Shown here one piece after another: positions 33,405-40,997 of a DNA stretch of 64,000 bases. Below the pieces are notes generated by a model. It ran no database searches and was not told where the DNA came from. It worked only from the letters and a program-made list of their open reading frames with translations. Positions within the stretch are counted from its first letter, which is position 1; the number at the start of each line of letters is the position of its first letter. The position numbers and the translations under genes are program-made. The stretch spans positions 252,494 through 316,493 of the forward strand of contig NZ_MJGV01000002.1 in the NCBI RefSeq assembly GCF_001865015.1. The letters are read 5' to 3'. The stretch comes from Curtobacterium sp. MMLR14_010 (GTDB lineage: Bacteria; Actinomycetota; Actinomycetes; Actinomycetales; Microbacteriaceae).

Positions 33405-33448
33405 GTGGAACCACTGACTGTCAACTGGTTCCACTTGCTCACTACAGT
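33405..33448 (+). promoter_or_regulatory. Operator and -10 box of protease gene
   Basis: GTGGAACCA (33405-33413) and TGGTTCCAC (33426-33434) are perfect inverted arms over the expected -35 region; TACAGT (33443-33448) is a good -10 box. A repressor binding the palindrome would block the protease promoter. The predicted leader before GTG 33539 is about 85 bases. The rest of 33261-33538 holds nothing recognisable. Confidence 0.55.
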
Positions 33449-33538
33449 CAGCTCACCGCAGCCCACGAAGCCGCTGGGAACGACCGATCGCGCGAGCGGA
33501 CGGCCGACCGGTGGCGGGCACCCCCGAGAGGACCCGAC

Positions 33539-35548
33539 GTGCACCGACGCCAACCGACTCCCCGGTCGACCATCCTGTCCACGAGGCCGCGGACCACCGC
33601 GTTCGCCCTCGCCACCGCTGCCTGCACCATCGGCGCCGTGCTGTTCGCCGCCGGCCCCGCCGACGCCGCGACCCGCCACGTGCTGCCCGACTCCGTCCCG
33701 ACGTGGGCCACCGCGGCCGACGACACCGGGACCGTCGCCGGGTCGACCGACGTCGAGGGTGAGGTCTACCTGCCCCTGAAGGACCAGGCGGGTGCCGAGG
33801 CCCTGGCCACCGCCGTCTCGACGCCGGGGACCAGCCGCTACCGGAAGCCCCTCAGCCCGAAGGCGTGGATCGCGGCGTACGCGCCCACGAAGAGCGACGT
33901 GGACCAGGTCACCGGGTACCTGCGGGCCCAGGGCCTGTCCATCACCGGTGTCCCCGCGAGCCACGAGTTCGTCGTGTTCCGCGGGCCGGCCTCGGTCGTG
34001 GGCTCGGTGCTCGGGACCTCCCTGCACGCCTACCGGCACGCGCAGCAGACCCTCGTCGCCCCGTCGACCGCCCCGAGCCTGCCCGCGGCCGTCGCGGGAC
34101 TCGTCAGCGGCGTCAGCGTCGACCAGGGTCGGCTGCTCACGCACCCGGAACTCGTGCAGCAGGGCGAGACGCCGGCGTCCAGCGCGCCGACCCGCAGGCT
34201 GCGACAGCAGGCGGCGGCGCCCACGGGCATCGACGCGAAGTGCTCGGCCTACGACGGCCAGCACACCGCGACGGTCCCGGCGGCCTACGGCCGGACGAGC
34301 GTCCCGACCTTCGCCTGCGGCTACGTGCCGTCCCAGATCCGGTCAGCGTACGGCGTCGACGCGCTCGGCAAGCGGGGCGTCTCGGGCCAGGGACAGACCG
34401 TCGCGGTCATCGACGCGTACGCCTCGCCGTCGATCGTCCGCGACACGGACAGCTACTCCGCCCAGCACGGGGAACCCGCCCTGACGACGGCGACCTTCGA
34501 GCAGCGCATCCCCGCACGGTCGCAGTTCACCGACCAGGCGCTGTGCCAGCAGCCGAGCGGGTGGCAGGGCGAGGAGACGCTCGACGTCCAGTCGGTGCAC
34601 GCGGTCGCCCCGTCGGCGAAGATCCTCTACGTCGGCGGCACGAACTGCGGTGGCGGCCTCGACGTCGCGATGTCCCGGATCCTCGACCAGGGGCTCGCGG
34701 ACCTCGTGAGCAACAGCTACGGCGACGTCGGTGAGGACCTCTCGCTCTCGAGTATCCGCGGCCAGGAGAACCTCCACGTCCAGGCTGCCGGCGAGGGCAT
34801 CGGCCTGTACTTCTCCAGCGGTGACAACGGCGACGAGTCCGCGTCGCTCGGCAGCGCCCAGCCGGACTTCCCCGCGTCGAGCCCCTGGGTGACCGCGGTC
34901 GGCGGCACCAGCATCGGTGTCGCGAAGAACGGCAGCAAGACCTACGAGACCGGGTGGGGCGACCTGCTCGACCAGATCGTCACGAGCCCGCGCGGCAACG
35001 TCTACTCGACGCCGCTCCCCGGCGGCATCGTCGGCGGCGGTGCCGGCGGCGGTCGGAGCACGCTGTTCGACCAGCCCGCGTACCAGCGCGGCGTCGTGCC
35101 GGCCGGGCTCGCGAACGGCAAGCGCGTGTCACCCGACCTGGCGGCGCTCGCGGACCCGTACACCGGGTTCTCGATCGGCATCCGTCCGATCACCGACGAC
35201 GCCACGCTCGCCACCGGTGCGTTCGAGAACGAGACGTACGGCGGCACCTCGCTCGCCTCGCCGATCACCGCGGCGCTGTCCGCGCTCGTCCAGCAGTCGA
35301 CGGGCACCCGGCTCGGGTTCGCGAACCCGACGCTGTACGCGACGTACCGCGCCGCCCCGGCGTCCTTCTCGGACGTCGCGCCGCCGACGTCGCCGATCGC
35401 GCTGGCGTTCACCAGTGCGACCTCGGGGCACGACTTCCTCGTGACGCTCGACCACGACACGTCGCTGACCACGGCGACGGGCTACGACGACGTCACCGGG
35501 CTCGGGGCGGTCTCGTTCCGCGGGCTGGCGGCGGTGGCGCGCCGGTAG
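33539..35548 (+). CDS. Secreted S53-family (sedolisin-type) serine protease
   Basis: 669 residues. A Sec signal peptide ends near residue 43 (LFAAGPADAATRH). The N-terminal pro-domain (about 55-200, VEGEVYLPLKDQAGAEALA) is an activation domain that is cleaved off. The catalytic domain keeps the S53 set: Glu 345 and Asp 349 in GEETLDVQSVHAVAP, oxyanion Asp 429 in FSSGDNG, and Ser 571 in GGTSLASP. The calcium-site motif DDVTGLG is near the C-terminus. Such enzymes digest protein outside the cell, usually in acid. GTG 33539 has GAGAGGA upstream; the open frame before it is not used. Confidence 0.92.
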   Translation: MHRRQPTPRSTILSTRPRTTAFALATAACTIGAVLFAAGPADAATRHVLPDSVPTWATAADDTGTVAGSTDVEGEVYLPLKDQAGAEALATAVSTPGTSRYRKPLSPKAWIAAYAPTKSDVDQVTGYLRAQGLSITGVPASHEFVVFRGPASVVGSVLGTSLHAYRHAQQTLVAPSTAPSLPAAVAGLVSGVSVDQGRLLTHPELVQQGETPASSAPTRRLRQQAAAPTGIDAKCSAYDGQHTATVPAAYGRTSVPTFACGYVPSQIRSAYGVDALGKRGVSGQGQTVAVIDAYASPSIVRDTDSYSAQHGEPALTTATFEQRIPARSQFTDQALCQQPSGWQGEETLDVQSVHAVAPSAKILYVGGTNCGGGLDVAMSRILDQGLADLVSNSYGDVGEDLSLSSIRGQENLHVQAAGEGIGLYFSSGDNGDESASLGSAQPDFPASSPWVTAVGGTSIGVAKNGSKTYETGWGDLLDQIVTSPRGNVYSTPLPGGIVGGGAGGGRSTLFDQPAYQRGVVPAGLANGKRVSPDLAALADPYTGFSIGIRPITDDATLATGAFENETYGGTSLASPITAALSALVQQSTGTRLGFANPTLYATYRAAPASFSDVAPPTSPIALAFTSATSGHDFLVTLDHDTSLTTATGYDDVTGLGAVSFRGLAAVARR

Positions 35549-35563
35549 GCGCGTGGCCGGGTC

Positions 35564-35615
35564 GTGACGGACGGGAGGTTCGGTGCCAGCTGGCACCGAG
35601 CCTCCCGTCCGTCAC
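35564..35615. terminator. Palindromic terminator (dispersed repeat copy C)
   Basis: Bases 35564-35589 mirror 35590-35615 with a single G-U-type mismatch, centred on CAGCTG. It lies 15 bases after the protease stop, facing the convergent TetR gene. It is the longest copy of the repeat family. Confidence 0.8.
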
Positions 35616-35768
35616 GTGGTGCGCTGGTGCGAGGTTGGTGGGTGCGCGCGCTGGTGCGAGGTTGGCCACTCGGTGCGGGCCTGGCGGGTCGCACGGGGTG
35701 GCCGACCTCGCACGGGGCGAGCGACCGCGCACCGTGCGAGGTCGGAGCGAGCGTCCGAGACGGGCGCG

Positions 35769-36350
35769 TCAGCTCCACCACGCGGGGAACGACCGCGTGA
35801 TGGTGTCGACGAGGGCGCGGCGGGAGCGTCGGGGGCCGGCGAGCCAGGCCTCGATCGCACCGACGAAGCCCTGCGCGACGAACCCGGCGGCCACGTCGTC
35901 GAGGAGCTCGGGACGTGCGGGGGCGTCCAGCGCCTCGATGTGCCGGACGCTCGACACGGTGAAGTGCTCGACGAGCAGCCGGTGCAGCGAGGCGTCGTTC
36001 GGGTCGGGCAGGGCCCTGGCGTAGATGTCGCGGTGGGTGACGACGTGCTCGACGACCGCGTTGATGCCGCGGCGCGTGATGGCGGCGAGCTCCTCGGCGT
36101 CCGCGCCCTGCTCCGCGGCGGTGCGGCGGGCGGCGGCGTCCTCGTCACGGATGTCGTCGAGCTCCGGGGTGAGCACGTCCGCGAGCAGCGACCCGGGGGA
36201 GACGGCGTGCGAGTAGAACGTGGCCCGGTTGATCCCGGCGGCGCGGGTGACGTCCGCGACCGTGATCTCGGACACCGGTCGGCTCGTCGCGAGTCGCAGG
36301 ATCGCTTCACGCAGGGCAGCCGTGGTGTGCAGGATCCGAGCGTCCACCAT
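35769..36350 (-). CDS. TetR-family transcriptional regulator
   Basis: 193 residues. The N-terminal helix-turn-helix reads LREAILRLATSRPVSEITVA, then DVTRAAGINRATFYSH; the remaining helices form the ligand pocket and dimer interface. It is divergent from a Bcr/CflA exporter gene, the classic arrangement for a repressor that releases DNA on binding the exported compound. ATG 36350 is used; the frame extends upstream to 36566, but that part crosses the promoter region and lacks a family-like sequence. Confidence 0.85.
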   Translation of the reverse strand: MVDARILHTTAALREAILRLATSRPVSEITVADVTRAAGINRATFYSHAVSPGSLLADVLTPELDDIRDEDAAARRTAAEQGADAEELAAITRRGINAVVEHVVTHRDIYARALPDPNDASLHRLLVEHFTVSSVRHIEALDAPARPELLDDVAAGFVAQGFVGAIEAWLAGPRRSRRALVDTITRSFPAWWS

Positions 36351-36447
36351 GACGCCCACCCCCTCTTCCGTCCTGGTCGCCCGGACTCCCGAGCATGCCG
36401 ACGCTACCGCAGGTCGGGCGGCGGTGTCGCGGTCGGGTGTCGGTGCG

Positions 36448-36476
36448 TAGGATGGTACCGCGGCCGAATCGATTCG
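36448..36476. promoter_or_regulatory. -10 box and palindrome of exporter promoter
   Basis: TAGGAT (36448-36453) is followed 11 bases later by the perfect palindrome CGAATCGATTCG (36465-36476), which would overlap the transcript start. GCGGCC and GGCCGC flank it. It is a strong candidate TetR operator. Confidence 0.6.
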
Positions 36477-36528
36477 AGCGTGGCCGCGATCACCACTCGC
36501 ACCCACCCTCACCGCTGAAGGACCCGTC

Positions 36529-37785
36529 GTGACCGCGCCCGCCACCACCGGCTCGCTGAGAGTCATCCTGCATCCGGGGGACTCGCTCTCCCGGGCCCAA
36601 CGGCTCGTCTACGTGTTCGTGCTCGGTGCGCTCACGGCGCTCGGCCCGTTCACGATCGACCTGTACCTGCCGGCGTTCCCCGCGCTGAAGCAGCAGTTCG
36701 GGGTCACCGACGGCGCGGTGCAGCTCACGCTCACGGCGACGACGCTCGGGTTCGCGGCCGGGCAGCTGCTCGTCGGCCCGTGGAGCGACAAGGTCGGCCG
36801 CCGTCTGCCGCTGATCATCGCGACGACGGTGCACATCGCCGCGTCGATCGGGGCGGCGACCGCGCCGAACATCGAGGTGCTCGGGCTGTTCCGCGTCCTG
36901 CAGGGCATGGGTGCCGCTGCCGGTGGCGTCGTCGCGATGGCCACCGTGCGCGACCTGTTCGGCGGGAAGCCGCTGGTCCGGATGCTGTCCCGCCTGGCGA
37001 TGGTGAACGGGCTCGCACCGATCCTGGCACCGCTCATCGGGTCGCAGATGCTGCGGTTCACGAGCTGGCGCGGGATCTTCGTCTTCCTCGCGTGCTACGG
37101 CCTGGCGGTCGTCATCGCCTCGATCCTGCTCATCGTCGAGACGCTGCCGCCGGCTCGTCGCCAGGAGGCCGGCCACTCCACCATGGGGCAGCGCTACCGA
37201 GCGCTCTTCTCGGACCGCATCTTCGTCGGGGTCGCGCTCATCGGGGCGATGGTCTTCAGCGGGTTGTTCTCGTACCTCAGCGCGTCACCCTTCCTGTTCC
37301 AGGGCGTGTACGGCCTCGACGCCCAGCAGTACGGCCTGCTCTTCGCGGTGAACTCGGTCGGGGTCGTCCTCGGCGTGCAGATCTCGGCACGGCTCGCGCA
37401 GCGCGTCGGTCCGCAGTGGATCCTGGCGTGCTCGACGGCCACCCTGTTCCTGGCGTCGACGGCGATCATCGTGCTCGACCTGCTCGGTGCCGGGCTCGTC
37501 GGGGTCCTGGTCCCGCTCTGGTTCTTCATCGCCGCGTGCGGGTTCTCGTTCCCGCTCGTGCAGGTCATCGGGCTCGCCTCCCACGGGAAAGAGGCCGGGA
37601 CCGCGGCCTCGGTCCTGGGTGCGCTGAACTTCGGCGTCGCCGGGCTCATCTCGCCGATCGTCGGCTGGCTCGGGATCACGCAGGCTGCACCGATGGCGGG
37701 CGTCATGGCGTCGACGGCCGCGGTCGCGATCCTGCTGCTGTGGTTCGTCGTGCGGCCCCGGACGGTGCCGGCGCTGTCGCACTGA
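36529..37785 (+). CDS. Bcr/CflA-family drug exporter (MFS)
   Basis: 418 residues, 12 helices. The family pattern is clear: LGPFTIDLYLPAFPALKQQF in helix 1, GQLLVGPWSDKVGRRLPLII in the conserved loop, and LQGMGAAAGGVVAMATVRDL in the fifth helix region. Members export drugs such as bicyclomycin or small metabolites using the proton gradient. GTG 36529 has GAAGGA 7 bases upstream. It is divergent from a TetR gene with a palindrome between them, so induction by its substrate is likely. Confidence 0.9.
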   Translation: MTAPATTGSLRVILHPGDSLSRAQRLVYVFVLGALTALGPFTIDLYLPAFPALKQQFGVTDGAVQLTLTATTLGFAAGQLLVGPWSDKVGRRLPLIIATTVHIAASIGAATAPNIEVLGLFRVLQGMGAAAGGVVAMATVRDLFGGKPLVRMLSRLAMVNGLAPILAPLIGSQMLRFTSWRGIFVFLACYGLAVVIASILLIVETLPPARRQEAGHSTMGQRYRALFSDRIFVGVALIGAMVFSGLFSYLSASPFLFQGVYGLDAQQYGLLFAVNSVGVVLGVQISARLAQRVGPQWILACSTATLFLASTAIIVLDLLGAGLVGVLVPLWFFIAACGFSFPLVQVIGLASHGKEAGTAASVLGALNFGVAGLISPIVGWLGITQAAPMAGVMASTAAVAILLLWFVVRPRTVPALSH

Positions 37786-37837
37786 GGTCGGGCGGGTGAC
37801 TTCTCCACAGGTCGTTCCGCGGGGTCAGCGGCGTCCC

Positions 37838-37843
37838 TAGGCT
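37838..37843 (+). promoter_or_regulatory. -10 box of leaderless promoter
   Basis: TAGGCT ends 6 bases before ATG 37850 of the HerA-like gene. Confidence 0.65.
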
Positions 37844-37849
37844 GTGGCC

Positions 37850-39820
37850 ATGAGCGACGCGGTGGAGCAGGCACGGGCGGCAGCCGAGGCAGCGCGGGCT
37901 GCGGCGGAGGATGCCCGACGGCTCGCCGACGAAGCGGCTGCTCGCGCCGAGGAGCTCGCCGCGGCACTGGCCCAGGCAGCCCCTACGCCAGCAGCGCCCG
38001 CGCCGGCACCCGCGCCCGACGCGACGCCCGCGACCGACGTCCCTCCGGCGCCGGAGGGGACCACCCCGGGCCCGACGGCCACGTCGCCGACTGCCACCGA
38101 GCCTCCCGTCGGACCGCTCGGGGCGGACGCCGTCGCGGCCGTCCGCGCGGGCTACACGGTGACCGGCACGGCGCTGGAGCTCGGTGCCCTGGTCAACGGC
38201 GACGCGCTCCCCGACGTCCAGGTCCGCATCCCCCTCGGCATGCTGAACCGGCACGGCCTGGTCGCCGGTGCGACCGGCACGGGGAAGACCCGTACGCTCC
38301 AGCTCCTGGCCGAGCAGATCGCGGCGAACGGCGTCCCCGTGTTCGCCGCGGACGTGAAGGGCGACCTGTCCGGGCTCGCGGTGGCCGGGCAGGGCTCCGA
38401 GAAGCTCCTCGCGCGGACCACGGGCATCGGGCAGACCTGGACCCCCGCCGCCAGCCAGGCCGAGTTCTACTCGCTCGGCGGGCAGGGGACCGGCGTGCCG
38501 ATCCGGGCGACGGTGTCCGGGTTCGGGCCGCTGCTGCTGTCGAAGGTGCTCGGGCTGAACGACACGCAGGAGTCCTCGCTCGGGCTCGTCTTCCACTACG
38601 CCGAGCGGGCCGGTCTGGCACTCGTGGACCTCGCCGACCTGCGGAGCGTGCTGACCTTCCTGGTGAGCGACGCCGGCAAGCCCGAACTCGCGGACCTCGG
38701 GGGCCTGTCGAAGCAGACGGCCGGGGTCATCCTGCGCGAGCTCGTCACGTTCGCGGACCGTGGCGCCGACCGGTTCTTCGGTGAACCGGAGATCGACACG
38801 CAGGTGTTCCTCCGGACGGCGGCGGACGGACGCGGCATCGTGAGCCTGCTCGAGGTGCCGGGGGTGCAGGACCAGCCGGAGGTCTTCTCGACCTTCCTGA
38901 TGTGGCTGCTCGCGGACCTGTACAACGAGCTGCCGGAGGTCGGCGACCAGGACAAGCCCAAGCTCGTCTTCTTCTTCGACGAGGCCCACCTGCTGTTCAC
39001 CGGCGCGTCGAAGGACTTCCTCGAGCAGATCGTCCGGACCGTGCGGCTCATCCGGTCGAAGGGCGTCGGCATCGTCTTCGTCACCCAGACGCCGAAGGAC
39101 GTGCCGAACGACGTCCTGGCGCAGCTGGGCTCCCGCGTACAGCACCAACTCCGCGCACACACCCCGGACGACGCCAAGGCCCTGCGCGCCACCGTCTCGA
39201 CGTACCCCACGAGCGAGTACGACCTCGGCGAGGTCCTGACCTCCCTGGCCACCGGTGAGGCGATCGTCACCGTGATGAACGAGCAGGGCGCTCCGACCCC
39301 GGTGGCGTGGACACGACTGCGCGCACCGCAGGGCTCCATGGACCCGATGCCGGCAGCCGAGATGGAGGCCCGGGTCGCCGCCTCCCCGCTCCTCGCGACG
39401 TACGGCACCCCCGTCGACCCCGACTCCGCGCACGAGGTCCTCGCGCGCCGGATGGAGGCGGCAGCGGCGCAGTCGGCCGCCGACGACGCCGCGAAGCAGG
39501 CTGCCGCAGCCGAGGCCGAAGCGGCGAAGGAGGCCGCCCGTGCCGCTGCGACGGCGGCGAAGGACGCGGCCACCCGGGCGAAGCAGGAGGCCCGGGAACG
39601 GACCGCCGCGCAGCGGGAGTACGAACGCACGCAGCGCGAGTTCGACCAGGCTGAGCGGACGGCGGCGCAGCGTCGTGGGCGTACGACGTCGCGGTCGCGG
39701 ACCTCGTCGTCCCGGAAGGCCGGCGACCCGTTGTCCGACCTGCTCGGCGGGGGACTGGGCCAGGCGATCGCGAAGGAGGTCGTGCAGGGGATCTTCTCGA
39801 CGCTGCGCCGCCGACGCTGA
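37850..39820 (+). CDS. HerA/DUF853-family ATPase
   Basis: 656 residues. After an Ala/Pro-rich N-terminal tail of about 95 residues comes a P-loop ATPase of the HerA-VirB4 type: Walker A VAGATGTGKTRTLQLL, then VFAADVKGDLSGLAV, Walker B LVFFFDEAHLLF and the sensor VFVTQTPKDVPNDV. This order matches the DUF853 (YjgR) family, whose cellular role is not established but which resembles DNA-pumping ATPases. Residues about 540-620 are an Ala/Arg/Glu-rich coiled coil. ATG 37850 sits 6 bases after a -10 box; the GTG two codons earlier falls within the leader and is not used. Confidence 0.88.
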   Translation: MSDAVEQARAAAEAARAAAEDARRLADEAAARAEELAAALAQAAPTPAAPAPAPAPDATPATDVPPAPEGTTPGPTATSPTATEPPVGPLGADAVAAVRAGYTVTGTALELGALVNGDALPDVQVRIPLGMLNRHGLVAGATGTGKTRTLQLLAEQIAANGVPVFAADVKGDLSGLAVAGQGSEKLLARTTGIGQTWTPAASQAEFYSLGGQGTGVPIRATVSGFGPLLLSKVLGLNDTQESSLGLVFHYAERAGLALVDLADLRSVLTFLVSDAGKPELADLGGLSKQTAGVILRELVTFADRGADRFFGEPEIDTQVFLRTAADGRGIVSLLEVPGVQDQPEVFSTFLMWLLADLYNELPEVGDQDKPKLVFFFDEAHLLFTGASKDFLEQIVRTVRLIRSKGVGIVFVTQTPKDVPNDVLAQLGSRVQHQLRAHTPDDAKALRATVSTYPTSEYDLGEVLTSLATGEAIVTVMNEQGAPTPVAWTRLRAPQGSMDPMPAAEMEARVAASPLLATYGTPVDPDSAHEVLARRMEAAAAQSAADDAAKQAAAAEAEAAKEAARAAATAAKDAATRAKQEARERTAAQREYERTQREFDQAERTAAQRRGRTTSRSRTSSSRKAGDPLSDLLGGGLGQAIAKEVVQGIFSTLRRRR

Positions 39821-39901
39821 GCGACGGAGGCGGTCGGCCTGGGTCAGCAGGGCTGGCGGTGGTCGGCCGGGGTCAGCAGGGCCCGGGGCGGTCGGGCCCG
39901 G

Positions 39902-40459
39902 TCAGCAGGGCTTGCGGCGGTCGGTCGGACGCGTCGGCAGGTACCGCCGGGCGAAGTCCCGCGCCGGCAGCGGGCGGGTGAGCTCCGTGACCTGGACCCC
40001 GAGGGCGTCGACGACGCGGTCGAGGCCGTCGTCGCCCCAGACGTCCGAGCGCATCCGGAACAGGTGCCGGTCGTCGGGGCCGTACGCCACGAGGACCCGC
40101 GTGGTCCGGTCGACGGAGCTGCCGAAGGTGGTGGCGAGCACCACGCGTTCGACGCAGAGGCGCCCGACGGACCGCATCGGGGTCAGCACGCCCCGGACCG
40201 TGACGCCGTCGGAGCTGATGCCGACGAAGGCGGACCGGAGGCGGACGAAGACGATCCCGGCGGCGACGGCCAGCACCACCACGACGGTGGCGACCAGCGC
40301 CCAGAGCCGCAGCGGGAACGAGACCCAGACGAGGGCGACGGCGAGCGGCACGGCCGAGAACACGATGCTCAGCGCCGTCGAGCGCACGAGTGCGACGCGG
40401 GGGCGGACCAGGACGTCGAACGTCACCGGACCCGCCGTCGCCGCCGTCGTCTCCCCCAC
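39902..40459 (-). CDS. Two-helix membrane protein with PH-like domain
   Basis: 185 residues. Two closely spaced helices (about 27-45 and 48-68; SIVFSAVPLAVALVWVSF, WALVATVVVVLAVAAGIVFV) are followed by a beta-rich segment (SAFVGISSDGVTVRGVLTP, VERVVLATTFGS, VLVAYGPDDRHLFRMRSD) like the bacterial PH domains found in small actinobacterial membrane proteins. GTG 40459 has GAGGAG 8 bases upstream. No enzyme motif is visible. A TATGCT -10 box lies on the minus strand about 110 bases upstream. Confidence 0.6.
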   Translation of the reverse strand: MGETTAATAGPVTFDVLVRPRVALVRSTALSIVFSAVPLAVALVWVSFPLRLWALVATVVVVLAVAAGIVFVRLRSAFVGISSDGVTVRGVLTPMRSVGRLCVERVVLATTFGSSVDRTTRVLVAYGPDDRHLFRMRSDVWGDDGLDRVVDALGVQVTELTRPLPARDFARRYLPTRPTDRRKPC

Positions 40460-40722
40460 GGCCGTCTCCTCGTCCCCTCGGGTGCACCCGCGGTGCGCCG
40501 TCGGGGGCGCTCCTGGACGGCGCCCCTGCCGTCTCCGTGTGCACGACCAACCCGTCCGTCGGGTGTGTCGTACCGGCAGCATAGGGGAGGCGTCGGCCAC
40601 TGCGACAGGTCTGTCCACCCTTCTGGGGGAGCCCCGGGGGAGCGGGGTTCAGCGTGGTCCGCAGGGTGGGGGACCGTGACACGTCATCGCGCCGGATCGG
40701 CATCCGATCGGCTCCGGGACGA
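40460..40722. other. Spacer between PH-like gene and tRNA
   Basis: The region carries a minus-strand TATGCT (-10 candidate for the PH-like gene, near 40579-40584). Reading frames through it do not look like protein. Nothing else was identified. Confidence 0.4.
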
Positions 40723-40759
40723 CGAGAGCGCACGGTCCCGGTGGACTCGTGCGCTCTCG
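40723..40759 (-). terminator. Hairpin after tRNA-Ser
   Basis: CGAGAGCGCACG (40723-40734) pairs perfectly with CGTGCGCTCTCG (40748-40759). It lies 28 bases past the tRNA 3' end on the minus strand and probably terminates it. Confidence 0.7.
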
Positions 40760-40787
40760 GTCGTGCTGGTGTCGCTGCTGTTCTTCG

Positions 40788-40875
40788 TGGCGGAGAATGG
40801 GGGATTCGAACCCCCGAGGGCTTGCACCCAACACGCTTTCCAAGCGTGCGCCATAGGCCACTAGGCGAATTCTCC
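40788..40875 (-). tRNA. tRNA-Ser(GGA)
   Basis: The 88-base gene encodes a class II tRNA with acceptor GGAGAAT/ATTCTCC, a long variable arm, T-arm GGGGGTTCGAATCCCCC and anticodon loop TTGGAAA, which gives anticodon GGA (reads UCC and UCU). The 3' CCA is encoded at 40790-40788. The 5' end at 40875 follows a plausible minus-strand promoter. Confidence 0.95.
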
Positions 40876-40903
40876 TGGCACCATCTCGCGATGACGACAC
40901 CCC

Positions 40904-40909
40904 ATGGTA
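40904..40909 (-). promoter_or_regulatory. -10 box of tRNA-Ser promoter
   Basis: TACCAT on the minus strand lies 28 bases before the mature tRNA 5' end, a normal distance for a trimmed 5' leader. Confidence 0.5.
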
Positions 40910-40985
40910 CAGGTCTTCGCGGGTGTGGACGACCACGTCTCTCCACAGGTCCACTCGCTCCCAGAGGGCACGGCAGCGGCACGGC

Positions 40986-40991
40986 TAGCCT
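40986..40991 (+). promoter_or_regulatory. -10 box of leaderless promoter
   Basis: TAGCCT ends 6 bases before GTG 40998 of pta. Confidence 0.65.
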
Positions 40992-40997
40992 GGAGCG

